A stretch of DNA of 64,000 nucleotides from Agarivorans gilvus. GTDB lineage: Bacteria > Pseudomonadota > Gammaproteobacteria > Enterobacterales > Celerinatantimonadaceae. Of the stretch, positions 52,907 through 61,504 are shown in pieces. A program made the translations under genes and the position numbers. The notes beneath the pieces are model-generated. The model made no database searches and had not been told where the DNA came from. It worked only from the letters and a program-made list of their open reading frames with translations. The stretch's first letter is position 1, and every line of letters starts with the position of its first letter. The DNA is taken from NCBI RefSeq assembly GCF_001420915.1, contig NZ_CP013021.1, positions 1,188,001-1,252,000 of the forward strand, written 5' to 3'.

Positions 52907-54088
52907 ATGATCAAAAATGTATTTCAGCGAATTAGCTGCGCCTCTGCGCTTCTGATTGCAACTAACCTGAGCATGGCGCATGCAGCAACGCCTCAAGTCA
53001 TCCCCAATGCCCCGATCATTGCTGCCAAAGCATACTATTTGGTTGATTTTGATTCCGGTCGAGTATTGGCTGCAGAAAATGAAGAAGACAGTCTAGCCCC
53101 AGCCAGCCTGACTAAAATCATGACCAGCTACATCATTGGTAAAGAAATTAAGTCAGGTAAACTTAATCCCAATGATATGGTGACCATCAGTGAAAAGGCG
53201 TGGTCAAAAAACTTTCCCGATTCTTCAAAAATGTTCATCGAAGTGGGCAAGCAAGTTAAGGTCTCCGATCTTAACCGCGGCATCATCATTCAATCGGGTA
53301 ACGATGCCTGTGTAGCGATGGCCGAGCACATTGCCGGTAGTGAAGACTCCTTCGCCAGCCTGATGAACTCTTGGGCAGACCACCTTGGCATGGTAAATAC
53401 CCACTACGTTAACAGCCACGGCTTAGACAGCACTGAGCAATACACCACGGCCAAAGACATGGCCATTTTGGCCACTGCAATGATCCGCGATATTCCTGAC
53501 GAATACGCGATCTACAAAGAAAAATCATTTACTTTTAACGGCATTACCCAGCACAACCGCAATACCCTATTGTGGGATAAAAGCATGAATGTGGACGGCA
53601 TGAAAACCGGCCATACTAGCAACGCAGGTTACAGCTTGGTCTCTTCGGCTACCGATAACGGCATGCGCTTAGTATCAGTGGTGATGGGGACTAATTCAGC
53701 CAAGGCCCGCGCAGCGGAAAGTAAAAAACTACTCAACTGGGGCTTTCGCTTCTTCGAAACCGTTAAACCCTACCAAGCGGGCGACAGCTTTGTTGAACAA
53801 ACGGTATGGATGGCCGACCAAGAAACGGTTTCGTTGGGGGTAAATCAAAACATCGCACTGACTCTACCGCGTGGCCAAGCTAGCCAGTTAAAAGCCAGCT
53901 TTGAGCTTAAAGAAGAACTGAAAGCGCCGCTAGCTGCCGGTCAAACCGTAGGTTCGGTTTATTTCCAAGTGGGTGATGAAGATGTGGCTGAGTACCCACT
54001 AGTAGTACTGCAAGATGTAGAACAAGGTAGTATTTTCAAACGCTTATTCGACTACATCAAACTGTTTTTCGCCTCTTTGTTTAGCTAA
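52907..54088 (+). CDS. dacA: D-alanyl-D-alanine carboxypeptidase (PBP5/6 type)
   Basis: A 393-residue periplasmic enzyme with a signal peptide (to about AHAA). Motifs are SLTK in LAPASLTKIMTSYI, SGN in IIIQSGNDACVAMAE and KTG in DGMKTGHTSNAGYSLV. A C-terminal beta domain and the amphipathic anchor IFKRLFDYIKLFFASLFS follow. It trims pentapeptide stems. A terminator hairpin follows at 54150. Confidence 0.95.
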   Translation: MIKNVFQRISCASALLIATNLSMAHAATPQVIPNAPIIAAKAYYLVDFDSGRVLAAENEEDSLAPASLTKIMTSYIIGKEIKSGKLNPNDMVTISEKAWSKNFPDSSKMFIEVGKQVKVSDLNRGIIIQSGNDACVAMAEHIAGSEDSFASLMNSWADHLGMVNTHYVNSHGLDSTEQYTTAKDMAILATAMIRDIPDEYAIYKEKSFTFNGITQHNRNTLLWDKSMNVDGMKTGHTSNAGYSLVSSATDNGMRLVSVVMGTNSAKARAAESKKLLNWGFRFFETVKPYQAGDSFVEQTVWMADQETVSLGVNQNIALTLPRGQASQLKASFELKEELKAPLAAGQTVGSVYFQVGDEDVAEYPLVVLQDVEQGSIFKRLFDYIKLFFASLFS

Positions 54089-54149
54089 ATAAACGGATAA
54101 CCGTCAATCCACCACAGGAATGTGCGGAAATCTTAGGCAAAGCTCACAA

Positions 54150-54177
54150 AAACGCGTTAGAATAACGCGTTTTTTAT
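54150..54177 (+). terminator. Terminator after dacA
   Basis: The 10-bp perfect stem AAACGCGTTA/TAACGCGTTT has a 3-nt loop and a continuing T-rich tail. It separates dacA from the ybeD-lipB-lipA group. Confidence 0.88.
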
Positions 54178-54227
54178 TTCTAGCTCGACCAACACTGGTG
54201 GCTTAAATCCGTATTCTTAGGTCAGAT

Positions 54228-54491
54228 ATGCAAACGAAATTTGATGAATATTTAGATTTTCCCTGTGACTTTACCTTTAAAATCATGGGGGTTAACAACC
54301 ATACTCTAGAAGATGAAGTACTGAGCGTGATTCAAAACTTAGCGCCCGGCGACTACGCACCGAAAACCCGCCCAAGTAGTAAAGGCAACTACAAATCGAT
54401 TACGCTAGTGGTCACCGTGACCAGTAAGCAGCATATCGAAACGCTTTACACTGAAATTGGCAGTATCGAAGACGTTCGCCACGTACTCTAA
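54228..54491 (+). CDS. ybeD: DUF493 protein YbeD
   Basis: An 87-residue ACT-like alpha/beta protein with FDEYLDFPCDFTFKIMG and the C-terminal pattern ..SKQHIETLYTEIGSIEDVRHVL. Function is unknown; a regulatory link to lipoate metabolism is suspected from conserved synteny with lipB. Its TAA overlaps the lipB ATG. Confidence 0.93.
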   Translation: MQTKFDEYLDFPCDFTFKIMGVNNHTLEDEVLSVIQNLAPGDYAPKTRPSSKGNYKSITLVVTVTSKQHIETLYTEIGSIEDVRHVL

Positions 54492-55147
54492 TGACAGAGC
54501 AAAACCGTCTCATCATTCGCCATTTAGGGCGACAAGACTACAGTCCTATTCTGCAGGCTATGCGTGATTTTACCGATCAACGTAGCCCAGAACAGGCCGA
54601 CGAATTATGGCTGGTTGAACATCAGCCAGTATTTACCCAAGGACAAGCCGGTAAACCCGAGCACTTGTTAGCAAGCAGCGATATCCCGGTGATTCAAGCC
54701 GATCGCGGCGGTCAGGTCACCTATCATGGTCCTGGACAATTAGTGGCCTACCCGCTACTGAATATTCGTCGACGTAAACTTGGCGTGCGCCAACTGGTGA
54801 GCGTTATCGAACAAACCATTATCGATACTTTGGCGCTTTATCAAATTAGCGCCTTTGCTAAACCCGATGCGCCCGGTGTTTACATCGAACACAAAAAAAT
54901 CGCCTCTTTAGGTTTACGGATCCGCAAAGGCTGCTCGTTCCACGGTTTAGCCTTAAATATCGACATGGATCTCAGCCCATTTTTGCTGATTAATCCCTGC
55001 GGTTATGCTGGCTTAGAAATGGCACAATTAAGCGATTACGTCGATTCGCCCAACATTGAACAAGTGGCGGAGCAACTGAGCACGATCTTGGCTCAGCAAC
55101 TGGACTATCGCAATATAGAACATCAACAAGGACTGCCCACGCTATGA
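54491..55147 (+). CDS. lipB: Octanoyl-ACP:protein octanoyltransferase LipB
   Basis: A 218-residue transferase that moves octanoate to lipoyl domains. RGGQVTYHGPGQLVAYPLL is the family signature, and CSFHGLALNIDMDLSPF and INPCGYAGLEM contain the catalytic Cys (NPCG) with its Lys partner region (HKKIASLGLRI). It overlaps lipA by 4 bases. Confidence 0.96.
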   Translation: MTEQNRLIIRHLGRQDYSPILQAMRDFTDQRSPEQADELWLVEHQPVFTQGQAGKPEHLLASSDIPVIQADRGGQVTYHGPGQLVAYPLLNIRRRKLGVRQLVSVIEQTIIDTLALYQISAFAKPDAPGVYIEHKKIASLGLRIRKGCSFHGLALNIDMDLSPFLLINPCGYAGLEMAQLSDYVDSPNIEQVAEQLSTILAQQLDYRNIEHQQGLPTL

Positions 55148-56112
55148 GTGAAAAAAAAGTTCGTATGGAGCCCGGAGTAAAACTTCGTGATGCCGATAAA
55201 ATGGCGTTTATTCCGGTAAAGGTGATCCCCTCAGAAAAAGAAACCATGTTACGCAAGCCAGAGTGGATGCGGATTAAGCTGCCTTCAGATAGCACTCGAA
55301 TTAACGAAATTAAAAGTGCCATGCGTAAGCACAACTTACACTCGGTGTGTGAAGAAGCCTCTTGCCCCAACCTTGCCGAATGCTTCAACCACGGCACGGC
55401 AACCTTCATGATCATGGGTGATATCTGTACTCGTCGCTGTCCTTTCTGCGATGTTGGCCACGGTAAACCGCTGCCACTAGACCAGCAAGAGCCCGCGAAA
55501 TTAGCCGCTACCATCGCCGACATGAAGCTTAAATACGTGGTGATCACCTCGGTTGACCGTGATGACCTGCGTGACGGGGGTGCCGGACACTTTGCCGAAT
55601 GTGTCAGTGAAATTCGCAAGCAAAGCCCGCATATTCAAATCGAAACCCTCGTACCTGACTTTAAAGGCCGTATGGACCGAGCGCTGGAAATTTTAGACAA
55701 AAATCCGCCCGACGTATTTAACCATAACCTAGAAACCGCACCCGGTTTATATAAGCAAGTCCGTCCCGGCTCAGATTACCAGTGGTCACTCAACCTATTA
55801 AAACGCTTTAAAGAATTGCACCCAGAAGTGCCTACCAAGTCAGGTCTAATGATGGGCTTGGGAGAAACTAACGAAGAAATTCTACAAGTGATGCAAGATT
55901 TACGTGACCACGGCGTCACCATGTTAACCCTTGGCCAATACCTTCAGCCAAGTCGTCATCACCTGCCAGTAGCGCGCTACGTGCCACCAGCAGAGTTTGA
56001 CGAGCTAAAAGCCAAGGCCGAAGCCATGGGCTTTACCCACGCCGCCTGTGGCCCACTGGTTCGCTCCAGCTACCACGCCGACTTACAAGCCAAAGGCGTA
56101 GAAGTGAAATAA
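55144..56112 (+). CDS. lipA: Lipoyl synthase LipA
   Basis: A 322-residue radical SAM enzyme that inserts two sulfurs into octanoyl chains. The auxiliary cluster ligands are in CEEASCPNLAECF, the radical SAM CTRRCPFCDVGHG motif follows and a conserved RSSYHAD closes the C-terminus. It is the last gene of ybeD-lipB-lipA, with a strong terminator after it. Confidence 0.97.
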   Translation: MSEKKVRMEPGVKLRDADKMAFIPVKVIPSEKETMLRKPEWMRIKLPSDSTRINEIKSAMRKHNLHSVCEEASCPNLAECFNHGTATFMIMGDICTRRCPFCDVGHGKPLPLDQQEPAKLAATIADMKLKYVVITSVDRDDLRDGGAGHFAECVSEIRKQSPHIQIETLVPDFKGRMDRALEILDKNPPDVFNHNLETAPGLYKQVRPGSDYQWSLNLLKRFKELHPEVPTKSGLMMGLGETNEEILQVMQDLRDHGVTMLTLGQYLQPSRHHLPVARYVPPAEFDELKAKAEAMGFTHAACGPLVRSSYHADLQAKGVEVK

Positions 56113-56134
56113 TTCACAGGTCTACAAAACGAAC

Positions 56135-56164
56135 AAAGAGAGCTCGATGCTCTCTTTTTTTTAT
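56135..56164 (+). terminator. Terminator after lipA
   Basis: The 9-bp stem AAAGAGAGC/GCTCTCTTT has a 5-nt loop and an extended T-run, 22 bases after the lipA stop. Confidence 0.92.
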
Positions 56165-56182
56165 CTGAATGTTAAAGCCAGC

Positions 56183-57952
56183 CTAGTGCTTAAGCTTTAG
56201 TTGCCGCAGCTTACGGTAAAGGGTATTGCGGCTAATGCCTAGGCGTTTAGCTGCCTGGGTAATGTTGCCTTGGCAATGCTGGTAAACCTTAACAATGTTT
56301 TGTTCTATGGCCAATTGCAGCTCCACGGGGGCGTCGCCATCGTCACGCTCGACGGTTTGATCAGACTCTAGTTGTTGCTGTAAGGCCTCTGGCAAATCTG
56401 CATAATATAAGCACTCTTGTTGCTCACTCATTAAACAAGCCACACGCATGAAATTGTCCAACTCACGAAGGTTGCCCGGCCAAGCATAGCTTAGCATTTT
56501 ACTCATTAGGCCTGAGTCTATTTGCTGCGAGTGTTCGCGATAACGTCGATGCAGCTTTTCGATAAGCTGAGTCATATCGCTACGCTCACGTAAGGCCGGT
56601 AAGCTAATTTGCAAACCCACCAAGCGATAATATAAATCCTCTCTAAATAGGCCCTCAGCCACCCGCTGCTGCAGATTCACATGGGTCGCCGCTACCACTT
56701 GTATATCCACCGGGTAACTTTGATTGGCTCCCACTGGCACTACCTCTCGCTCTTGCAATACCCTTAATAAACGGGTCTGTGCAGCCAAGGGCATTTCGCC
56801 AATTTCATCAAGAAACAAAAAGCCACCGTCGGCTTGGCGTATTTTTCCCAAATAACCTTTAGGGTTGGCTCCGGTGAATGCGCCAGCTTGGTAGCCAAAT
56901 AGCTCGGCTTCTACTAACTCGTTAGGTAAGGCTGCACAATTTACTGCCTGCAAAGGCTGATTGGCCCGCGAACTCTGTTGATGCAGTCGCTTAACAAAAC
57001 GCTCCTTACCCGCGCCAGTTTCTCCGAAAATTAATAAGGGAATCGACTTACCCACCACCTTGCAGGCTTGTTGCCATGCGACATTCACCCGCGCATCGCC
57101 AGTCGCATCCGATAATACGCGAGGCTTACTCTTAACTTGAGGTGCTTTTAAAGATTTGGTTTGCAGATGCAGTTGGCTGCACTCCGACAAGCTAGCCTGC
57201 TGCCAGTTCTCCCCCAAGTGACTGGATAGGGTTTGCCCTACATTCAACTGCTTGAGCAGTTGCCTAGCCATGGGGTTCAAACCCAAGATTTTACCTTCAC
57301 TATCGGCCACCACTATGCCCTGCCAGCCAGAGTCGAGTAAGTTAGGCTGAGCGGCCAAGTCGATGCGGTAATGGCTCTCTGGTAGCTGGCATAACAGCGC
57401 GGTTTCAATCTGCTGGGCGAGGCTGGTACTTAATAACATGGTTTGTTGAGTATGCCGCTGCTGTTCACTACTAATATCTAGCACCGCTACGATTTCGCCC
57501 TGTGGAGAAAATATCGGACACGCACTGCAACTCATGAAGCGATGCTGTTGGATAAAATGTTGTTCGCCAATCACCGATACCGCTTGCCCGGTGGCAATAG
57601 CCGTGCCAATAGCATTCGTCCCCTTGTATTGTTCTAACCAATTAACCCCCTTCTCTAAGGCCACATTGGCTAACTTGTCGTTATAACGCTTAATCCCCCA
57701 ATGCTGAATTAAGTAGCCATCTACATCAGCCAAAATTAGGCGGCTGGCAGTGTGCGCCATCACCTGCTCGAATAAGGGATAGGCGTAACGCTCTACTATC
57801 TGAATCAATACTCGGTGCTGCTGATGACGCTCAGCTAACTCAGCGTTGGCTAAACGCAGCACTTCTGGTGAATGTTGCTGTTTTAAGCCCGCATCTTGAC
57901 TGCGTAACCAAGAAGCATTAATGGTACTGGGAAGTGGCAGTTTCGTGCTCAT
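56183..57952 (-). CDS. AcoR-like sigma54-dependent activator
   Basis: A 589-residue enhancer-binding regulator. An N-terminal GAF-type sensor region (about 60-190, with NAIGTAIATGQAVSVIG) is followed by a PAS-like part and a central AAA+ domain. That domain has Walker A FGETGAGKERF, the sigma54-contact loop GAFTGA and Walker B FLFLDEIGEMPL. A C-terminal Fis-type HTH ends ITQAAKRLGISRNTLYRKLRQL. It is divergent from an aldehyde dehydrogenase gene with a -24/-12 promoter, which it very likely activates. AcoR relatives sense acetoin or aldehydes; the inducer here is unknown. Confidence 0.9.
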   Translation of the reverse strand: MSTKLPLPSTINASWLRSQDAGLKQQHSPEVLRLANAELAERHQQHRVLIQIVERYAYPLFEQVMAHTASRLILADVDGYLIQHWGIKRYNDKLANVALEKGVNWLEQYKGTNAIGTAIATGQAVSVIGEQHFIQQHRFMSCSACPIFSPQGEIVAVLDISSEQQRHTQQTMLLSTSLAQQIETALLCQLPESHYRIDLAAQPNLLDSGWQGIVVADSEGKILGLNPMARQLLKQLNVGQTLSSHLGENWQQASLSECSQLHLQTKSLKAPQVKSKPRVLSDATGDARVNVAWQQACKVVGKSIPLLIFGETGAGKERFVKRLHQQSSRANQPLQAVNCAALPNELVEAELFGYQAGAFTGANPKGYLGKIRQADGGFLFLDEIGEMPLAAQTRLLRVLQEREVVPVGANQSYPVDIQVVAATHVNLQQRVAEGLFREDLYYRLVGLQISLPALRERSDMTQLIEKLHRRYREHSQQIDSGLMSKMLSYAWPGNLRELDNFMRVACLMSEQQECLYYADLPEALQQQLESDQTVERDDGDAPVELQLAIEQNIVKVYQHCQGNITQAAKRLGISRNTLYRKLRQLKLKH

Positions 57953-57957
57953 GCGCT

Positions 57958-57998
57958 TGTTCCATAAAGTAACAGTCCAGCTGTAACAAAATGGAACA
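57958..57998. promoter_or_regulatory. Inverted repeat, candidate activator site
   Basis: TGTTCCAT at 57958-57965 and ATGGAACA at 57991-57998 form a perfect 8-bp inverted repeat with 25 bases between. An imperfect inner GTAACAG/CTGTAAC pair lies within. It sits about 110 bp upstream of the -24/-12 promoter, suitable for an enhancer-binding protein. Confidence 0.55.
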
Positions 57999-58107
57999 GC
58001 GTGACAGTGCTAATGGGTTCGCCTTTGGGAGACCTTTCTCCACCAGACAATTTGTTTATGCCAACAATCATAGTGTTACATTTTATTAACAACAAGTTTA
58101 TTCAAAC

Positions 58108-58123
58108 TGGTTCAGCCCTTGCT
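58108..58123 (+). promoter_or_regulatory. Sigma54 (-24/-12) promoter of the aldehyde dehydrogenase
   Basis: TGGTTCAGCCCTTGCT places GG and GC with exactly the spacing of the TGGCACG-N4-TTGCW consensus and matches its conserved TGG and TTGC blocks. It lies 80 bases before the ATG, and a sigma54 activator is encoded divergently. Confidence 0.75.
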
Positions 58124-58202
58124 ATATCAATCTGTGACGTAGCGAGACCACGTAGAAAAATGAAACATATTAATAACAATTAACGAAACAAAGGATTTGA
58201 CG

Positions 58203-59723
58203 ATGGTATATGCACAACCTGGTACAGATGGTTCAGTAATCACCTTTAAAGAGCGCTACAACAACTTCATTGGTGGCGAATGGGTAGCACCAGTAAACGG
58301 ACAATATTTGGATAATCCTTCACCGGTGAATGGCAAAGTCTATTGCCAAGTGGCCCGCTCAGATGCGCAAGACATCGGCCTCGCCTTAGACGCCGCCCAT
58401 GCAGCCAAAGCCGCTTGGGGCGCAAGCTCGGTAACCGAGCGCTCTAACATGCTGCTGAAAATTGCCGATAGAATAGAGCAAAACCTCGAATATTTATCCG
58501 TGGCTGAAGCCTGGGAAAATGGCAAAGCCATTCGCGAAACCTTAAACGCCGATCTCCCCTTGGTTGTGGATCACTTTCGCTATTTCGCTGGCTGTATTCG
58601 CGCCCAAGAAGGCAGCGCAGCCGACTTAGATGCCTCCACCGTTAGCTATCACTTCCCCGAGCCACTCGGTGTGGTGGGGCAAATCATTCCTTGGAACTTT
58701 CCACTACTAATGGCGGCATGGAAGCTTGGTCCAGCACTGGCTGCTGGTAATTGTGTGGTGATCAAACCCGCCGAGCAGACCCCAGCCTCCATCATGGTGA
58801 TGATGGAGCTGATTGAAGACTTAATCCCCAAAGGTGTGGTGAATGTGGTGAATGGCTTTGGTGAAGAAGCCGGACAAGCCTTGGCAATTAGCCCACGCAT
58901 CGCCAAACTGGCCTTTACTGGCTCCACTGAAATTGGCCAACACATATTAAAATGCGCCGCCGATTCCTTAATCCCTTCAACCGTAGAGCTCGGCGGTAAA
59001 TCACCCAATGTGATTTTTGCCGATGTAATGGACCACGAAGACGCCTATTTAGATAAGGTAATTGAGGGCTTATTACTAGCCTTTTTCAACCAAGGTGAAG
59101 TGTGTACTTGCCCATCTCGAGCCTTGATTCAAGAGTCCATCTACGAGCCCTTCATGCAACGCGTATTGGAGCGGGTAAAAACCATCAAGCAAGGTAATCC
59201 CTTGGATATTAACACCCAAGTTGGCGCGCAGGTTTCCCAGCAACAACTAGACCGCATCATGAGTTACTTAGAAATCGGCAAAAATGAAGGCGCCGAATTG
59301 CTGACCGGTGGGGTAAGACCCAGCATGGCCAGCGAAAATAGTCAGGGTTATTTCATCAGCCCCACTATTTTAAAAGGCACTAATGATATGCGGGTCTTCC
59401 AAGAAGAAATTTTTGGCCCAGTTATCTCGGTGACCACCTTTAAAGATGAGGCCGAAGCGCTGGCAATTGCCAACGATAGCCAATATGGCTTAGGTGCGGG
59501 AGTATGGACTCGTGACATGAACCTAGCCCAGCGTATGGGGCGCAGCATAGAAGCCGGACGGGTATGGATTAATTGCTACCATGCCTACCCCGCCCATGCC
59601 GCTTTTGGCGGTTACAAGCGCTCTGGCATTGGCCGAGAAACTCACAAAGTGGCAATTTCGCACTACCAAAATACTAAAAATATGTTAGTCAGTTACGATG
59701 TTAATCCTTTAGGTTTCTTTTAA
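58203..59723 (+). CDS. NAD-dependent aldehyde dehydrogenase (ExaC/AldB/AcoD type)
   Basis: The ATG at 58203 has SD AAGGA seven bases upstream; the TTG at 58197 is rejected. The 506-residue enzyme shows VVGQIIPWNFPLLMAAWKLG, the cofactor motif FTGSTEIGQ, the general-base Glu in VELGGKSPN and the nucleophile Cys301 in NQGEVCTCPSR. The closest named groups oxidise acetaldehyde and similar aldehydes to acids. Transcription from a sigma54 promoter under the divergent AcoR-like regulator is likely. Confidence 0.93.
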   Translation: MVYAQPGTDGSVITFKERYNNFIGGEWVAPVNGQYLDNPSPVNGKVYCQVARSDAQDIGLALDAAHAAKAAWGASSVTERSNMLLKIADRIEQNLEYLSVAEAWENGKAIRETLNADLPLVVDHFRYFAGCIRAQEGSAADLDASTVSYHFPEPLGVVGQIIPWNFPLLMAAWKLGPALAAGNCVVIKPAEQTPASIMVMMELIEDLIPKGVVNVVNGFGEEAGQALAISPRIAKLAFTGSTEIGQHILKCAADSLIPSTVELGGKSPNVIFADVMDHEDAYLDKVIEGLLLAFFNQGEVCTCPSRALIQESIYEPFMQRVLERVKTIKQGNPLDINTQVGAQVSQQQLDRIMSYLEIGKNEGAELLTGGVRPSMASENSQGYFISPTILKGTNDMRVFQEEIFGPVISVTTFKDEAEALAIANDSQYGLGAGVWTRDMNLAQRMGRSIEAGRVWINCYHAYPAHAAFGGYKRSGIGRETHKVAISHYQNTKNMLVSYDVNPLGFF

Positions 59724-59749
59724 GCTGTTATCTATATACAGATGAATAT

Positions 59750-59771
59750 AAAGAGAGGGAAACCTCTCTTT
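59750..59771 (+). terminator. Terminator after the aldehyde dehydrogenase gene
   Basis: The 9-bp stem AAAGAGAGG/CCTCTCTTT has a GAAA tetraloop and lies 26 bases after the stop. The T-tract is short. Confidence 0.8.
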
Positions 59772-60008
59772 ATTCTCGCCCCTAAGCTTCAGCACTAGGC
59801 CCATCCACTCAACAAAAAATAATGAAAAAACGTAACAAGCATTATGCGACATGGCGCAAATTATCCATATTTAACAGTGAATTACCTAAAATCACAGTGT
59901 GAGTGCCAGCTCAGTTCATGTAGCCTAAAATAGTTATGTGAAGTCATATCATTTCAATGCTTCTCGTAGCCAGCTTCAAATTCAGCGTACAAGCTAATTA
60001 AGGTGATC

Positions 60009-61355
60009 ATGACAATGAATATTTTCAATACTAACAGTAAAACACTGGTCAATGCGTTGAGAGCGCTTACCTTTTGTGTATTACCTTTAGGTTTAGCAGC
60101 ATGTGCTAATTCGCCAAACAGCACCACACCCCACTCGCTAGACGCCCCCAAGTTATCCAAAACAACAAATACCACTTCGGGAGCTTTTTACAGCGGTAGA
60201 TACCGCAATGCCTTTGTTGACCTAGGTATTGCTACCCCAGAGCAGGTTACTCAAAAAGTTAACGATACTTACCAGCAATTATTTTACTCTGACTCGCGCG
60301 GAGAAGGCGGCAAGGCGGTATTTTTCCCAGTAGGGGAAGACATGGGCTTTATTAAGGATATTGGCAGCAACGACATTCGCTCTGAGGGGATGTCTTACGG
60401 CATGATGATCGCGGTACAAATGGACGATCAGGCCATGTTCAATAAGTTGTGGAAGTTTTCTAAAACTTACATGCAACATGAAGATGGCTGGCATAAGGAT
60501 TACTTTGCTTGGCATTTAAAACCACACGCTCCCTTCACTAAAATAGATAACAACGCCGCGCCCGATGGTGAGCTTTACTTTGCGATGGCGCTGATGTTTG
60601 CGGAACACCGCTGGGGTGCTGGCGAAGGTATTTTCCAATACAAAGATGAAGCCAATGTGATTCTTAACGCCATGGTAAATAAGCCAGAAACCGACTCACA
60701 GGCCCCCATGTTTAGCCGAAAACAAAAACAAATCCTCTTTGTAACCGAAAAAAAGACTGGCCTATATACTGACCCTTCTTACCATGTGGCTGCGTTTTAT
60801 GAACTTTTTGCGCGCTGGGCAGAGCAAGACAATCAACTGTGGGCTGAAGCCGCCCAAGTTAGCCGCGACTACTTGTACAAGGCATCTCACCCAGAAACAG
60901 GTTTGTACTCTGAATACGCCACATTTGATGGAACACCGCAAAAAACCTCATTTAACGCAATTAGCCACAAATCTGGTTACGACGCTTTCCGGGTCATTGG
61001 CAATATGGCCATGGACCATCATTGGTTTAATGCGGACCCAAGACTGCAAGAGTTAGCCGAGCGAATGATCGGCTTCTACGCTGACGAATACACGCGTAAG
61101 GGGCAAAACTACGCAGTACATGAAATGGATGGAGAGATTGTTTCTGCTTGGGGGAGTTCTGGCCAAAATGCCATGAACGGCACCGCAGCGATGATCACCG
61201 ATAGTCAAGAGGCCAAGCAATTCACCGAACGCTTATGGAAACAAGCAACACCAAGCGGTAAATGGCGCTACTATGACGGTTTATTGCATATGTTCGCTCT
61301 ATTACAAATGTCCGGGGAATATCAAATCTACGGACCGACCGCTGCTAACAACTAA
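60009..61355 (+). CDS. GH8 glycosidase lipoprotein, Rex-like exo-oligoxylanase
   Basis: The ATG at 60009 has AAGG six bases upstream. The 448-residue protein has a lipoprotein signal (LAAC, Cys32), so it would be membrane-anchored. The GH8 domain follows Bacillus Rex closely: GAFYSGRYRNAF, DIRSEGMSYGMMIAVQMD with the probable acid Glu126, APDGELYFAMAL, DPSYHVAAFYELFARW and SGYDAFRVIGN with probable base Asp325. Rex enzymes release xylose from the reducing end of xylo-oligosaccharides. Export by lipidation is unusual for the usually cytoplasmic Rex group. Confidence 0.88.
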   Translation: MTMNIFNTNSKTLVNALRALTFCVLPLGLAACANSPNSTTPHSLDAPKLSKTTNTTSGAFYSGRYRNAFVDLGIATPEQVTQKVNDTYQQLFYSDSRGEGGKAVFFPVGEDMGFIKDIGSNDIRSEGMSYGMMIAVQMDDQAMFNKLWKFSKTYMQHEDGWHKDYFAWHLKPHAPFTKIDNNAAPDGELYFAMALMFAEHRWGAGEGIFQYKDEANVILNAMVNKPETDSQAPMFSRKQKQILFVTEKKTGLYTDPSYHVAAFYELFARWAEQDNQLWAEAAQVSRDYLYKASHPETGLYSEYATFDGTPQKTSFNAISHKSGYDAFRVIGNMAMDHHWFNADPRLQELAERMIGFYADEYTRKGQNYAVHEMDGEIVSAWGSSGQNAMNGTAAMITDSQEAKQFTERLWKQATPSGKWRYYDGLLHMFALLQMSGEYQIYGPTAANN

Positions 61356-61417
61356 CAATTAGTTAGCACTAAATGAGGCCTCAGCCAGCGTCTCAACTCA
61401 TTTAATAATATAGTTCG

Positions 61418-61445
61418 CCCACCTCGGCCTTTAGGCAGAGGTGGG
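61418..61445. terminator. Hairpin between the GH8 and GH2 genes
   Basis: The 8-bp stem CCCACCTC/GAGGTGGG encloses a smaller GCCT/AGGC pair. It lies between the convergent genes; the T-tract on plus is short (GTTTAG). Confidence 0.6.
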
Positions 61446-61504
61446 TTTAGAGCTGTTTCGCCAAGCTCTCGGCAAATTCACTTGGCGCTAATACAGCGGC
61501 CTCT

